In this document: piece by piece, positions 51,996 to 59,372 of the stretch
How the letters are laid out: every line of letters starts with the position of its first letter
Position numbering within the stretch: the first letter of the stretch is position 1
Source of the DNA: Agrobacterium tumefaciens
GTDB lineage: Bacteria > Pseudomonadota > Alphaproteobacteria > Rhizobiales > Rhizobiaceae
NCBI RefSeq assembly: GCF_013337285.1
Contig: NZ_SUPW01000003.1
Coordinates: 1-64,000 of the forward strand
Reading direction: 5' to 3'
DNA length: 64,000 nt
Translations under genes and position numbers: made by a program
The notes under the pieces: model-generated
The model's input: the letters and a program-made list of their open reading frames with translations, nothing else
Database searches by the model: none
Told to the model about the DNA's origin: nothing

Positions 51996-52997
51996 TCACG
52001 CCGCCCGGGAAAGGCGATGCGTGGCCAAGAGTTCAATCGAGGCAAGCCGCTGATCGGCCCCCACATGCGGCGGTTCGATGATGAATTCCTCAATGCCGTG
52101 CTCTTCGGAAAGAACACGCAACGCCCGGTGAATATCTTCCGGCGCGCCATGGAGGACGTTGGGCTTGCGCTCTTCGATGCGATAATTGCTGTCACCGGAC
52201 TGGCGAGCGAACTCTTCCGCCTGCTCGCGCCGGCCGAGATTGAACGCCCTGCCATCGCTCAGAAATACCCGGTAGATGCGCTGTCCCTCCACCTGCCTTG
52301 CGGCATGGTCGGGGTCGCTAGCGGCAAAAGCCGACAGGGCAAGGACCGGAGCTTTGCCGCCGCTTTCCTCGCGGAATGCTGAAAGGCTGCGGCGAAGAAC
52401 CTCCGGATCACCATTGAGGTGGCCGGCAAAGACGAAGTTCCAACCCTTTGAGGCCGCCAGCATTGCGCTTTCCGGGCTGGCGCCGAGCAGAAACCTCTCC
52501 GCGGCGACCGGCGGCGCCGGCGTTGCCTGCAATCCGGCCTGCGCGTGGTCCTGCGGAGCGACACCGGACAAGAATGTGGTGAGTTCTCCGAATGCCGTTT
52601 CGAAATCCGGCTTTCGCGCCGGGTCATAAGCCTGTTGCAGGGCTGAGGTGGCCAGCGGCAACCCACCCGGCGTCTTGCCAACACCAAGATCGACCCGGCC
52701 AGGCGCAAGCGCCGATAGCACGTTGAAGACTTCGGCAACCTTATAGGGGCTGTAATGCTGCAGCATGACGCCGCCTGAACCGACGCGGATGCGGGATGTC
52801 TTCGCCAGAATCCACGCCACCAGCGCCTCGGGCGCGGAACCGGCAAGCTCCGGCGAATTGTGATGCTCGGCCACCCAGAACCGGCGGTAACCCAGATCTT
52901 CGGCGCGTCTGGCGAGATTGATCGTGTCGCGGAATGCGCCTGCCGCATCCTCACCCGCAGAAACGGGACTCTTATCCAGCAAACTGAGAGTATACAT
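51996..52997 (-). CDS. LLM-class flavin monooxygenase, luciferase group 1 (MsnO8-like)
   Basis: A 333-residue bacterial-luciferase-like protein starting MYTLSLLDKSPVSAGE, the typical opening of the group 1 family. Other marks: RFWVAEHHNSPELAGSAPE (about residues 45-63), RIRVGSGGVMLQHYSPYKVAE and PGRVDLGVGKTPG. First gene of the sulfur operon (52997 to 44950), 22 nt before the NtaA-type gene. It starts 31 nt from a 24-nt motif shared with other sulfur promoters. The tandem ATG ATG leaves 53000 as an alternative start. Confidence 0.88.
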   Translation of the reverse strand: MYTLSLLDKSPVSAGEDAAGAFRDTINLARRAEDLGYRRFWVAEHHNSPELAGSAPEALVAWILAKTSRIRVGSGGVMLQHYSPYKVAEVFNVLSALAPGRVDLGVGKTPGGLPLATSALQQAYDPARKPDFETAFGELTTFLSGVAPQDHAQAGLQATPAPPVAAERFLLGASPESAMLAASKGWNFVFAGHLNGDPEVLRRSLSAFREESGGKAPVLALSAFAASDPDHAARQVEGQRIYRVFLSDGRAFNLGRREQAEEFARQSGDSNYRIEERKPNVLHGAPEDIHRALRVLSEEHGIEEFIIEPPHVGADQRLASIELLATHRLSRAA

Positions 52998-53027
52998 CAT
53001 CACCTCGCACGTCTTTTGATGCATACT

Positions 53028-53051
53028 TTGTCTACTGATTTTATATTCTAA
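53028..53051 (-). promoter_or_regulatory. Shared sulfur-promoter motif, site E
   Basis: TTGTCTAC-TGATTTTA-TATTCTAA on the plus strand matches the TTTTCCAT-N8-TATTCTAT pattern most strongly in its right half. It is 31 nt from the first gene of the S-modified-cysteine operon, inside a 306-nt divergent region that also holds the rrf2 promoter. The remainder of that gap shows no gene. Confidence 0.45.
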
Positions 53052-53236
53052 TAAAGAACGTTCGTTCCACGTTGCGACGCGATCAGAGAAAATATTATTT
53101 TCCGTCACGATTCTGGAAGCCGGACTTGGCAAAAATATCCGCAGCACCGGAGATGCGGCGTCTAAAAGGCGGAAAGCAGGCGGTTTTCAAGGCCATATCC
53201 GGAGGAAACGGCTTGCGCAGGAATTCGCTAAAAACT

Positions 53237-53247
53237 ACTTAGTAAGT
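53237..53247. promoter_or_regulatory. Palindrome upstream of rrf2-type gene
   Basis: ACTTA-G-TAAGT is a perfect 5-bp inverted repeat about 57 nt before the Rrf2-family start, next to an AT-rich GGAATAATATG stretch that could hold a -10 element. It may be an autoregulatory site. Confidence 0.4.
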
Positions 53248-53303
53248 TAGGAATAATATGGCCGGCGTTGCGGAATGTGCCGGCCCTCTTTGCGGATCAG
53301 GCG

Positions 53304-53753
53304 ATGTTGACCAAAAAAGGCAAATACGGATTAAAGGCTCTGGTCGATCTGGCGCGATTGCCCCAGGGAGAGACCGCCTTCGTGACCGAGATTGCCACGC
53401 GCAACAATATTCCGAAGAAATTTCTGGACACCATTCTTCTGGAGCTGCGCAACAGCGGTATCCTGCGCTCAAAGAAGGGACCGAATGGCGGTTATTCGCT
53501 GTCGAAAATGCCATCCGAAATCATGATCGGCCAGGTTATCCGCACGCTGGACGGGCCTTTGGCCCCCATCCGCTGTGCCAGCCGCACCGCCTTTGAAGCC
53601 TGCGACGACTGTGACGATCCCGAGACCTGTCAGGTCAGGGTTTCGATGACGGACGTGCGCGACGCCATCGCAACCATTCTGGACAATATGACGCTCGCAC
53701 AATTCGTCGCGAAGGACGGACAGGACGCGCTTTCCATTCCTGCCGGCAAATAG
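53304..53753 (+). CDS. Rrf2-family transcriptional regulator (CymR/IscR type)
   Basis: A 149-residue regulator starting at MLTKKGKYGLKALVDLA. The winged helix includes IPKKFLDTILLELRNSGILRSKKG (in two parts, about residues 35-58). The C-terminal half has four Cys in RCASRTAFEACDDCDDPETC (about 92-111), enough to bind an Fe-S cluster or sense thiols, as in IscR/NsrR. Bacillus CymR, of the same family, represses cysteine and S-modified-cysteine operons. Location between the sulfur operon and flavin reductase unit makes it the likely local regulator. Confidence 0.9.
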   Translation: MLTKKGKYGLKALVDLARLPQGETAFVTEIATRNNIPKKFLDTILLELRNSGILRSKKGPNGGYSLSKMPSEIMIGQVIRTLDGPLAPIRCASRTAFEACDDCDDPETCQVRVSMTDVRDAIATILDNMTLAQFVAKDGQDALSIPAGK

Positions 53754-53760
53754 GCTTCGC

Positions 53761-54705
53761 TTATTGCCGGCGCAGATCATCCTCCAGAGATGCAATCAGC
53801 CCGGGCTCACTTAGGCCATCGATAAGGCCGAGACGCGCCATCAGGATTTCAAGCGTGATGGCGTTGTTCCTGACCGAACGAAAGGTAACGTTTTCCGAGC
53901 CCACCTGCGCCGCATCGATATTTGCCGCCAGGCTGGAGATTTGTGCTTTCAAGAGTTCAGTGGCGAGAAAAACCTCGCCGATGACGGGACGCGCCGCGCC
54001 CTCGTCTGCCAATCGGTCAATCAGCAGCGTCGAAAGTTCGCGCTGTTTTTCACCCAGCGCCACCGCGGCTTTCAACAGGGTGGCGACGGAGGCGGCGAGA
54101 TTTCCTGCGCCCTGCGCAAGAAATGTAACCTGATCGGCGCGCAACAGGCCATCCCATGATGTGTCAGGCCGATTGCGCAAAACCACGAGCAGGCTTTTTC
54201 CCGCCGCATTAACAGCCGGAACGACAATCCAGTCCGCATCGGTCGAGACAGAGCGCACCACATCATCGGGAAGCCGCAGGGCGAAATCGTCGTCATTCGT
54301 TAAGACCGCGTGCTCCGCACTGGCATCGGTGGAAGCAAGAGCGAAGGTTTCACCAAGATCGAGACGGGCAAAGAGGGCCTTGCGTTGCTCTTCGCCGCCG
54401 GCATTCCGGATGAATTCAAGCGCAGTGAAATGTTCGACCAGATCACGCGCCGCCTCCGCATCCGCGGCAGCAATAATCGAAAGCGCCTGCGCGAGAATAT
54501 CGTTGGTTATGTCCGCTCCACCCAGTTCGTTCGGAACGGAGAGGGCAAGAAGGCCGGAGCGGGCGATCCGCGCGTGAATCTGCCCGCTATTTTCGAAGGG
54601 ACATTTCCCGGCAATTGCCCGGGCGACGGTCAGCACATCGCCATCCGCGCCGAGACGTGGAGGAACGAAACGAATTCTTTCGCCGAGCGGCGTGACAGAT
54701 CCCAT
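53761..54705 (-). CDS. Shortened acyl-CoA-dehydrogenase-like flavoprotein
   Basis: A 314-residue protein with recognisable N-terminal acyl-CoA-dehydrogenase features (SGLLALSVPNELGGADI, about residues 48-64) and a helical C-terminal part, but a middle domain much shorter than in the usual 390-residue enzymes. I cannot find the usual FAD/substrate-binding beta-domain motifs. Start ATG 54705 follows GAGGGAG. It may be a degenerate or specialised SfnB/DszC relative; the reading frame is intact. Gap to the flavin reductase gene upstream is 40 nt, so the two form one unit. Confidence 0.7.
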   Translation of the reverse strand: MGSVTPLGERIRFVPPRLGADGDVLTVARAIAGKCPFENSGQIHARIARSGLLALSVPNELGGADITNDILAQALSIIAAADAEAARDLVEHFTALEFIRNAGGEEQRKALFARLDLGETFALASTDASAEHAVLTNDDDFALRLPDDVVRSVSTDADWIVVPAVNAAGKSLLVVLRNRPDTSWDGLLRADQVTFLAQGAGNLAASVATLLKAAVALGEKQRELSTLLIDRLADEGAARPVIGEVFLATELLKAQISSLAANIDAAQVGSENVTFRSVRNNAITLEILMARLGLIDGLSEPGLIASLEDDLRRQ

Positions 54706-54745
54706 GCTCAACTCCCTCAAAAAATAACCCGTTGAATGCGTTCAC

Positions 54746-55291
54746 TCAGTCCAGCGAATGATAACGCCCGTTCTGATAGACCAGCGAATGTCCGGAGCCG
54801 ATGCGGATCGCCTCCACCTTGCCGATGATGATGACGTGGCTGTGCCGCTCGATTGCCTCTTCAATGGTGCAATCGATAGCGGCAACGGCGTCCTCAAGGA
54901 TGGGTGCGCCGCTTGCAAGCCGGGTCCATTCCGCACCGCGATAACGGTCCGCACCCTTCAGGCCGCCAATGCCGGCAAACTGGTTGGCGATGAACTGGTG
55001 GTTCGCGCCGATGATATTGACGGCGAGGTGACCGAAACGCTGCACCACCGGCCATGTGGACGACGACCGGTTGAGCGCCACCAGAATTCTCGGCGGATCA
55101 ACCGACAGGGCGGTGGCCGAGGTGACGGTCGCACCGGTGCGTGCCTCGCCTTCTCCGGCGGTGATGACGCTGACGCCGCCGCCGAGCGTTCTCAGCGCCG
55201 CCTTGAGGCTATCAGCATCCGCAGCCTTACCCGAGACCGGATCGCGAAGATTGATGAATTGTTGATCCTTGGCCGCATATTGCAGTGTCAT
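54746..55291 (-). CDS. Flavin reductase (SsuE/DszD-type function, flavin-reductase-like fold)
   Basis: A 181-residue FMN reductase of the flavin_reduct fold: GGGVSVITAGEGEARTGATVTSATALSVDPPRILVALNRSSSTW in pieces covering about residues 32-76, with AVNIIGANHQ (about 92) and a C-terminal HVIIIGKVEAI. It supplies reduced FMN to the several two-component monooxygenases in this island. Promoter region carries the shared 24-nt motif 70 nt upstream. Confidence 0.92.
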   Translation of the reverse strand: MTLQYAAKDQQFINLRDPVSGKAADADSLKAALRTLGGGVSVITAGEGEARTGATVTSATALSVDPPRILVALNRSSSTWPVVQRFGHLAVNIIGANHQFIANQFAGIGGLKGADRYRGAEWTRLASGAPILEDAVAAIDCTIEEAIERHSHVIIIGKVEAIRIGSGHSLVYQNGRYHSLD

Positions 55292-55360
55292 CGATCGCTC
55301 CTGAAAACAGCTGAATTGTCCAATAGCTAGCAGCGGCGGCAGGGGATTAAATAGACATCG

Positions 55361-55384
55361 TTTTCCATAATATTTATATTCTAT
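55361..55384 (-). promoter_or_regulatory. Shared sulfur-promoter motif, site A
   Basis: TTTTCCAT-AATATTTA-TATTCTAT, extended to an inverted repeat TTCCATA...TATGGAA (55363-55387). It lies 70 nt before the flavin reductase gene. Confidence 0.6.
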
Positions 55385-55559
55385 GGAAATAATGTTCTAT
55401 CTGTCCGACCCTTTCTTACTCAATCCGGCTGGCAAGAAACCGGACAAAAAAGAGGGTAGCCAATTCCCCCGGCTATATAAGAAATTTCGTTCCAATTTTT
55501 CCGAAGAGGAGAGTGTTTGTCTCCCTCCGCGAGACTTGCCACACCGGCAGCCTGTAACC

Positions 55560-55757
55560 TCAAAAAACCGGGTACAGGCTGAGCATGGCGAAGTTCATTT
55601 CGCAGATTTCTTCCCGTTCAAGCTCGAGATCGCTTTTTCCCTGCCTGATACGCCCGGAATGATCCAGCGGATGAAGAGTAACCTGCTCATCTGCCTGAGG
55701 CCGACGCCGGGTCAGACCGAAAAGATCGAAAGTAAACGCATGAAATCCCTGCGGCAT
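55560..55757 (-). CDS. Small 65-residue protein of unknown function
   Basis: An ORF with a near-perfect ribosome site (AAAGGAGG, 5 nt before ATG). The peptide starts MPQGFHAFTFDLFGL, has a basic TRRRPQ turn and an acidic helix LELEREEICEMN, and one Cys. I recognise no family. It lies between flavin reductase and the YeeE gene, is preceded by the shared promoter motif (site B, 59 nt upstream), and is followed by an imperfect hairpin (AGCCTGTA...TACAGGCT, about 55550-55584). The strong ribosome site is the chief evidence; it may be a small regulator or a relic. Confidence 0.55.
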   Translation of the reverse strand: MPQGFHAFTFDLFGLTRRRPQADEQVTLHPLDHSGRIRQGKSDLELEREEICEMNFAMLSLYPVF

Positions 55758-55815
55758 GTGCGCCTCCTTTGCTCAACATCCACTATCCTCCGGCGACGAT
55801 CCAAAATCGTCAATA

Positions 55816-55839
55816 TTTTCCATCAAATTACTATTCTAT
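55816..55839 (-). promoter_or_regulatory. Shared sulfur-promoter motif, site B
   Basis: TTTTCCAT-CAAATTAC-TATTCTAT, with both 8-nt blocks identical to site A and the same 8-nt spacing. It lies 59 nt before the small ORF at 55757. Confidence 0.6.
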
Positions 55840-55935
55840 AATTACCCGGCGGCCTGCAAAGGCGGACTACGGTTGCCCGAATGCGGAAAATTCCATTTCG
55901 CAGGCCAGAATCGGCAGGATTTCAGCGCATGAGCG

Positions 55936-57114
55936 TCACGGCCAGGCAAACCGGCGTTTAAGGATGAGACCTGCAAAAGCGCCAAGACAACAAAAAAGGA
56001 AGAATACCCAACCCGACACCGCACCCGCATGAATGCCCGACAGCAGCACGCCGATGGTGCAGCCAAGCGCTGTCATGCCACCCCAGCCCATCAGCACACC
56101 TCCGGCAAACCGGGTCATCAGCCCACCAGTAGACGGCCAGGATGGCTGGAATTTTCCCGCCGAAAGCGCGGCTGCGAAGCTCGCAAAGATCAGCCCCAGC
56201 ACAAAGACGCCGTTAGGCGACAGGATCGTGGTTTTTACCGCGCTGATGCAGCCCCGTACCGTATCGAGGCCCGCAAGCGTTTCCGGCACCCATGCCGCGG
56301 ATGCACCAGCCGTTCTGACGATGCTGCCGAGTTCGGCGGTTACCCCAAGCGGCGCAACGCGGAAATAGGAAAAGGCGCTGATAGCTGCAACCAGAACCCC
56401 GGTGACGACGGGCGGCCAGCGTTCAACAAAAACGCTTCGCAGGGCCTGATGCAGCCGGTTTTCCGATGCACACAATGAAACAGGCGCTTCCCTGTCGAAA
56501 AAGAGAACAATGAAGATCAGCCCGGCCAGAACAAAGCCGGCAAGCAGCAGCGCCAGGCCATATCCAAGATGGTGCGGCAGCCAGATCGGCGGGTCGCTGA
56601 AAACGCTGAGCGTATAAAGGAAATTCCAGCTGAGGAGCGCCAGCAGAAAACCGAGCGCTGCACCGACAATGGCAAGAACGGAACCAAAGGCTCCCTCCCC
56701 CAGCCGGTAAAAGTGTCCCGACAGGCAGGAGCCGGAAAGCGCAGCGCCAACACCGAAAACCGTCGACGCCAACGCCAGGACCCAGCCGACCGGGCCGATA
56801 TGCGCGTTGGGCGGCAGGCGGCCGGGCTGCGGAACCGGCATCCACGCGATGGTGATGATCTGATAAAATACCACGCCCGCAAGAAGTGCGACAAGGATTG
56901 CAAGAACGCCATCCGAGCGCCTGTTGTCGACGAAATCGCGAAAATTGCAGAGAAAACAGAACCGTCCGCGCTGCATCACAATGCCGAAAGCAACGCCGGC
57001 CAGAAGTGAAAATGCAAGCTGCCTGCCATTTTCAAGCGCCCCCAGCTGATGAGCCGCAACAGCCAACGTGCATAAAATGGCAAAGGCCGTGAGGCGGCGA
57101 AGGGTGAAACGCAT
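55936..57114 (-). CDS. YeeE/YedE (TsuA-like) thiosulfate transporter
   Basis: A 392-residue membrane protein with about nine to ten helices. Conserved Cys-containing motifs of the family are present: RGRFCFLCNFRDFVD (about residues 49-63), GSCLSGHFYRLGEG (about 126-139), RGCISAVKTTIL (about 287) and ALGCTIGVLLSGIHAG (about 350). Family members pass thiosulfate across the inner membrane by relaying it between Cys residues. It follows the sulfurtransferase gene by 74 nt on the same strand. Confidence 0.9.
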   Translation of the reverse strand: MRFTLRRLTAFAILCTLAVAAHQLGALENGRQLAFSLLAGVAFGIVMQRGRFCFLCNFRDFVDNRRSDGVLAILVALLAGVVFYQIITIAWMPVPQPGRLPPNAHIGPVGWVLALASTVFGVGAALSGSCLSGHFYRLGEGAFGSVLAIVGAALGFLLALLSWNFLYTLSVFSDPPIWLPHHLGYGLALLLAGFVLAGLIFIVLFFDREAPVSLCASENRLHQALRSVFVERWPPVVTGVLVAAISAFSYFRVAPLGVTAELGSIVRTAGASAAWVPETLAGLDTVRGCISAVKTTILSPNGVFVLGLIFASFAAALSAGKFQPSWPSTGGLMTRFAGGVLMGWGGMTALGCTIGVLLSGIHAGAVSGWVFFLFCCLGAFAGLILKRRFAWP

Positions 57115-57188
57115 GTGGGACCGGACATGTCAGGAGAAACGCCAGTACACCGCTGGCGCACTGGCTTCAAAGAGGAGGGAGCGGCGGC

Positions 57189-58118
57189 TTATTTGCCTGT
57201 CCAGACCGTGCCGGTTGGATTGCTGATGGGAACGCCGACCGCATTTCCATATTCGGTCCAGGAGCCGTCATAGTTGCGGACGTCGTAACCGAGTATCTTC
57301 TTCAATGCGAACCAGGTGTGGCTGGAGCGCTCGCCGATACGGCAATAGGTGATGACCGGGGCGGAGCCGTCGATGCCCTTTTCGGCATAGATCGCCTTGA
57401 TCTCATCTGCGGATTTGAAGGTCCCGTCCTTGTTGACGATGGTGCCCCACGGCACGTTGACAGCGCCGGGAATATGGCCCGCGCGAACCGAAAGCTCCTT
57501 GACGCCATCAGGCGCGAAAATTTTGCCCGAATATTCATCCGCCGAGCGGATATCGACGAGCTTGATATTGTGTTTGCCTTCGGCCACCGCAACGACATCC
57601 ACGAACCGCGCCCGCACCGACGTATCCGGCTCGCCGAGCTTCAGCTTCGTTTCAGCCGTTGCCGGTGCCGATGTATCGAAAGGCAGGCCCTGCGCTTCCC
57701 AGAGCTTACGGCCGCCATCCAGCAGCTTCACCCGGTCGCCGAGACCATAGGTTTCGAAAATCCATGCGCCCCAGGCGGCGAACCAGTTGTTGTTGTCGCC
57801 ATATAAAACGATTGTCGTATCGTCGTCCACACCGGCCTTCTGCAGCAGGGACTGGAAATTCTCACGCGCGGCGATGTCGCGCTTTTCCTTGTCAACGAGA
57901 TCGGTGTGCCAGTTGAGGTTCACTGCACCGGGAATATGCCCGCGCTCATAAACACCGGTATCGACGCTGACCTCAAACACCCGGACATTCGGATTATCGA
58001 GATTTTCCTTCAGCCAGTCGGCCGTTACCAGCGCTTCCGAAGCCCCCGCCGCAGACAGCGATACCGCCGACAACAACAATCCGCCGAGAGCCGACGTTAC
58101 AAGCTTTATTCTGGACAT
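57189..58118 (-). CDS. Periplasmic thiosulfate/3-mercaptopyruvate sulfurtransferase (two-domain rhodanese)
   Basis: A 309-residue protein with signal peptide (residues 1-26, ends AGASE) and two rhodanese domains (about 30-140 and 180-300). The active-site loop of the second domain is YCRIGERSSHT (Cys about residue 263), the CRxGxR[ST] form typical of thiosulfate sulfurtransferases. It can move sulfane sulfur from thiosulfate to cyanide or thiols in the periplasm. It heads the unit with the YeeE transporter and carries motif site C 70 nt upstream. Confidence 0.92.
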   Translation of the reverse strand: MSRIKLVTSALGGLLLSAVSLSAAGASEALVTADWLKENLDNPNVRVFEVSVDTGVYERGHIPGAVNLNWHTDLVDKEKRDIAARENFQSLLQKAGVDDDTTIVLYGDNNNWFAAWGAWIFETYGLGDRVKLLDGGRKLWEAQGLPFDTSAPATAETKLKLGEPDTSVRARFVDVVAVAEGKHNIKLVDIRSADEYSGKIFAPDGVKELSVRAGHIPGAVNVPWGTIVNKDGTFKSADEIKAIYAEKGIDGSAPVITYCRIGERSSHTWFALKKILGYDVRNYDGSWTEYGNAVGVPISNPTGTVWTGK

Positions 58119-58187
58119 TTCCTTACCCCTTCCTGATTTGATGACCGATGAAAGGTGACAACAAAACCATTCGGAGCGAAGAAACAC

Positions 58188-58211
58188 TTTTCCATATTTT
58201 CTGTAGAAAAT
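58188..58211 (-). promoter_or_regulatory. Shared sulfur-promoter motif, site C (partial)
   Basis: TTTTCCAT-ATTTTCTG-TAGAAAAT: the left block is identical to sites A and B; the right block is the inverted form. It lies 70 nt before the sulfurtransferase gene, the same distance as site A from its gene. Confidence 0.45.
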
Positions 58212-58351
58212 AAATACAGCCTCTCAAAAACAATCAAAAGGTGAAATTCAAAATTTAATGCGGATAATTCGGCATTAAAGCTCCCAAAGGTTGTAGTATG
58301 CCGCAAATGGGGACCGACCGCCGGAGGCGAATACATTGACGAATGAAAACG

Positions 58352-58975
58352 CTACAAACCGCCGGCATCACCCTGAACCAGCGCACCGTGCAAGGCCGAC
58401 AATCCGCGCTTCCTCGATCGAGTAGCCGTCCCTTCAGAACCGGCTGCCGACTTCAAGCGTGCGAAAAGAGCATATCCTTCCGGCCAACGTCCGAACCCGG
58501 CGGCGATGTTGATATGCCCGACGGAACCGAGATTGACGAGATCGCTTCCCCAATCGGCGGCAGTGCGGGCCAGTTCTTCCGGGTTCATATAGGGGTCGTT
58601 CGTGCTGCCCACGACGAGGCTGGGGAAAGCAAGTGGCGCCTGCGGAAAAGCGCCGAAGCGAACGATGCAGGGATGCATCGCCTCGACTTTGTCGAGATGG
58701 GCGGGCGCCACCAGAAGCGCGCCCTTGATTTTGGCAGCCACTGGTCGCGACGCCATATTCGCCACCAGCAGGCAACCAAGGCTGTGGGCGACGATATAGG
58801 CGCTTTCCGTTGAAGCGAGCGACGCTTCCAGACGATCGAGCCAATCTTCAAGAACCGGGCAATCCCAATTTTCCTGATCGACCAGTTGCGCCTGCGGATC
58901 ATCGAACAGCCAATGCCGCTGCCAATGCCCCTCATCCGAACCGTTGAGACCGGAGACAATCAAGGTGGTACACAT
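58352..58975 (-). CDS. RBBP9/YdeN-family serine hydrolase
   Basis: A 207-residue alpha/beta hydrolase. It opens with LIVSGLNGSDEGHWQ (typical of the family), has the nucleophile Ser in IVAHSLGC (about residue 65), an Asp in GSTNDPYMNPE (about 123) and the catalytic His in GSVGHINIAAGFG (about 151). The natural substrate of these enzymes is unknown; some are esterases. It is divergent from the SsuD-like gene, sharing its promoter region. Confidence 0.87.
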   Translation of the reverse strand: MCTTLIVSGLNGSDEGHWQRHWLFDDPQAQLVDQENWDCPVLEDWLDRLEASLASTESAYIVAHSLGCLLVANMASRPVAAKIKGALLVAPAHLDKVEAMHPCIVRFGAFPQAPLAFPSLVVGSTNDPYMNPEELARTAADWGSDLVNLGSVGHINIAAGFGRWPEGYALFARLKSAAGSEGTATRSRKRGLSALHGALVQGDAGGL

Positions 58976-59372
58976 GCCTACTCCATTTTTTGCGGGCGGT
59001 GTGTGCCAAGCATGCTGAATTTTCCGATTTTAATCGACTATTGCCTTGCTCACCTTCGCTTGCCTCGAGAAAAATTGATCTAGGCAGTGCTGAAAGAGCA
59101 GAAAATGCTTTTATAACGGGGGTTCTGGAACCAATCCTATAGAAACATTGTCTAAAATTTTTTCGATAGAAAATATGTGCAATATGAGGGATCGATGCGG
59201 AAAGCTTTTCCTCTGCCACACCCCAAAAGAAACGCCGCTGCTTGGCCGGGCCGCCGCCGGTTTGCCATTCTCGCAGGATCGGAGGCTTTCGCCTCCTGAA
59301 CCTAAAAATGGTAAGGCCGCACCTCGGCCAGCCCATTTCACCGCGACATAAACGAAAATTCAGGCGGATAAT
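58976..59372. other. 397-nt divergent intergenic region
   Basis: AT-rich in its middle. ATAGAAA occurs at 59139-59145 and 59166-59172, 27 nt apart, each beginning like the TTCTAT block of the sulfur motif read on the other strand. A hairpin GGAGGC-TTTC-GCCTCC (59281-59296) lies in the probable leader of the SsuD-like gene. I see no convincing gene. Confidence 0.55.

Noticed and set aside
55383-55841. Plus-strand 152-codon frame in the sulfur island gap
   Set aside because: No ribosome site, no recognisable domain, biased composition, and it runs antisense to the better-supported 65-residue ORF and across both promoter motifs.
59148-59351. Possible Cys-containing leader ORF before the SsuD-like gene
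   Set aside because: It has several Cys but no ribosome site, and it ends 22 nt before the real start without the clustered Cys codons seen at 23566-23643.
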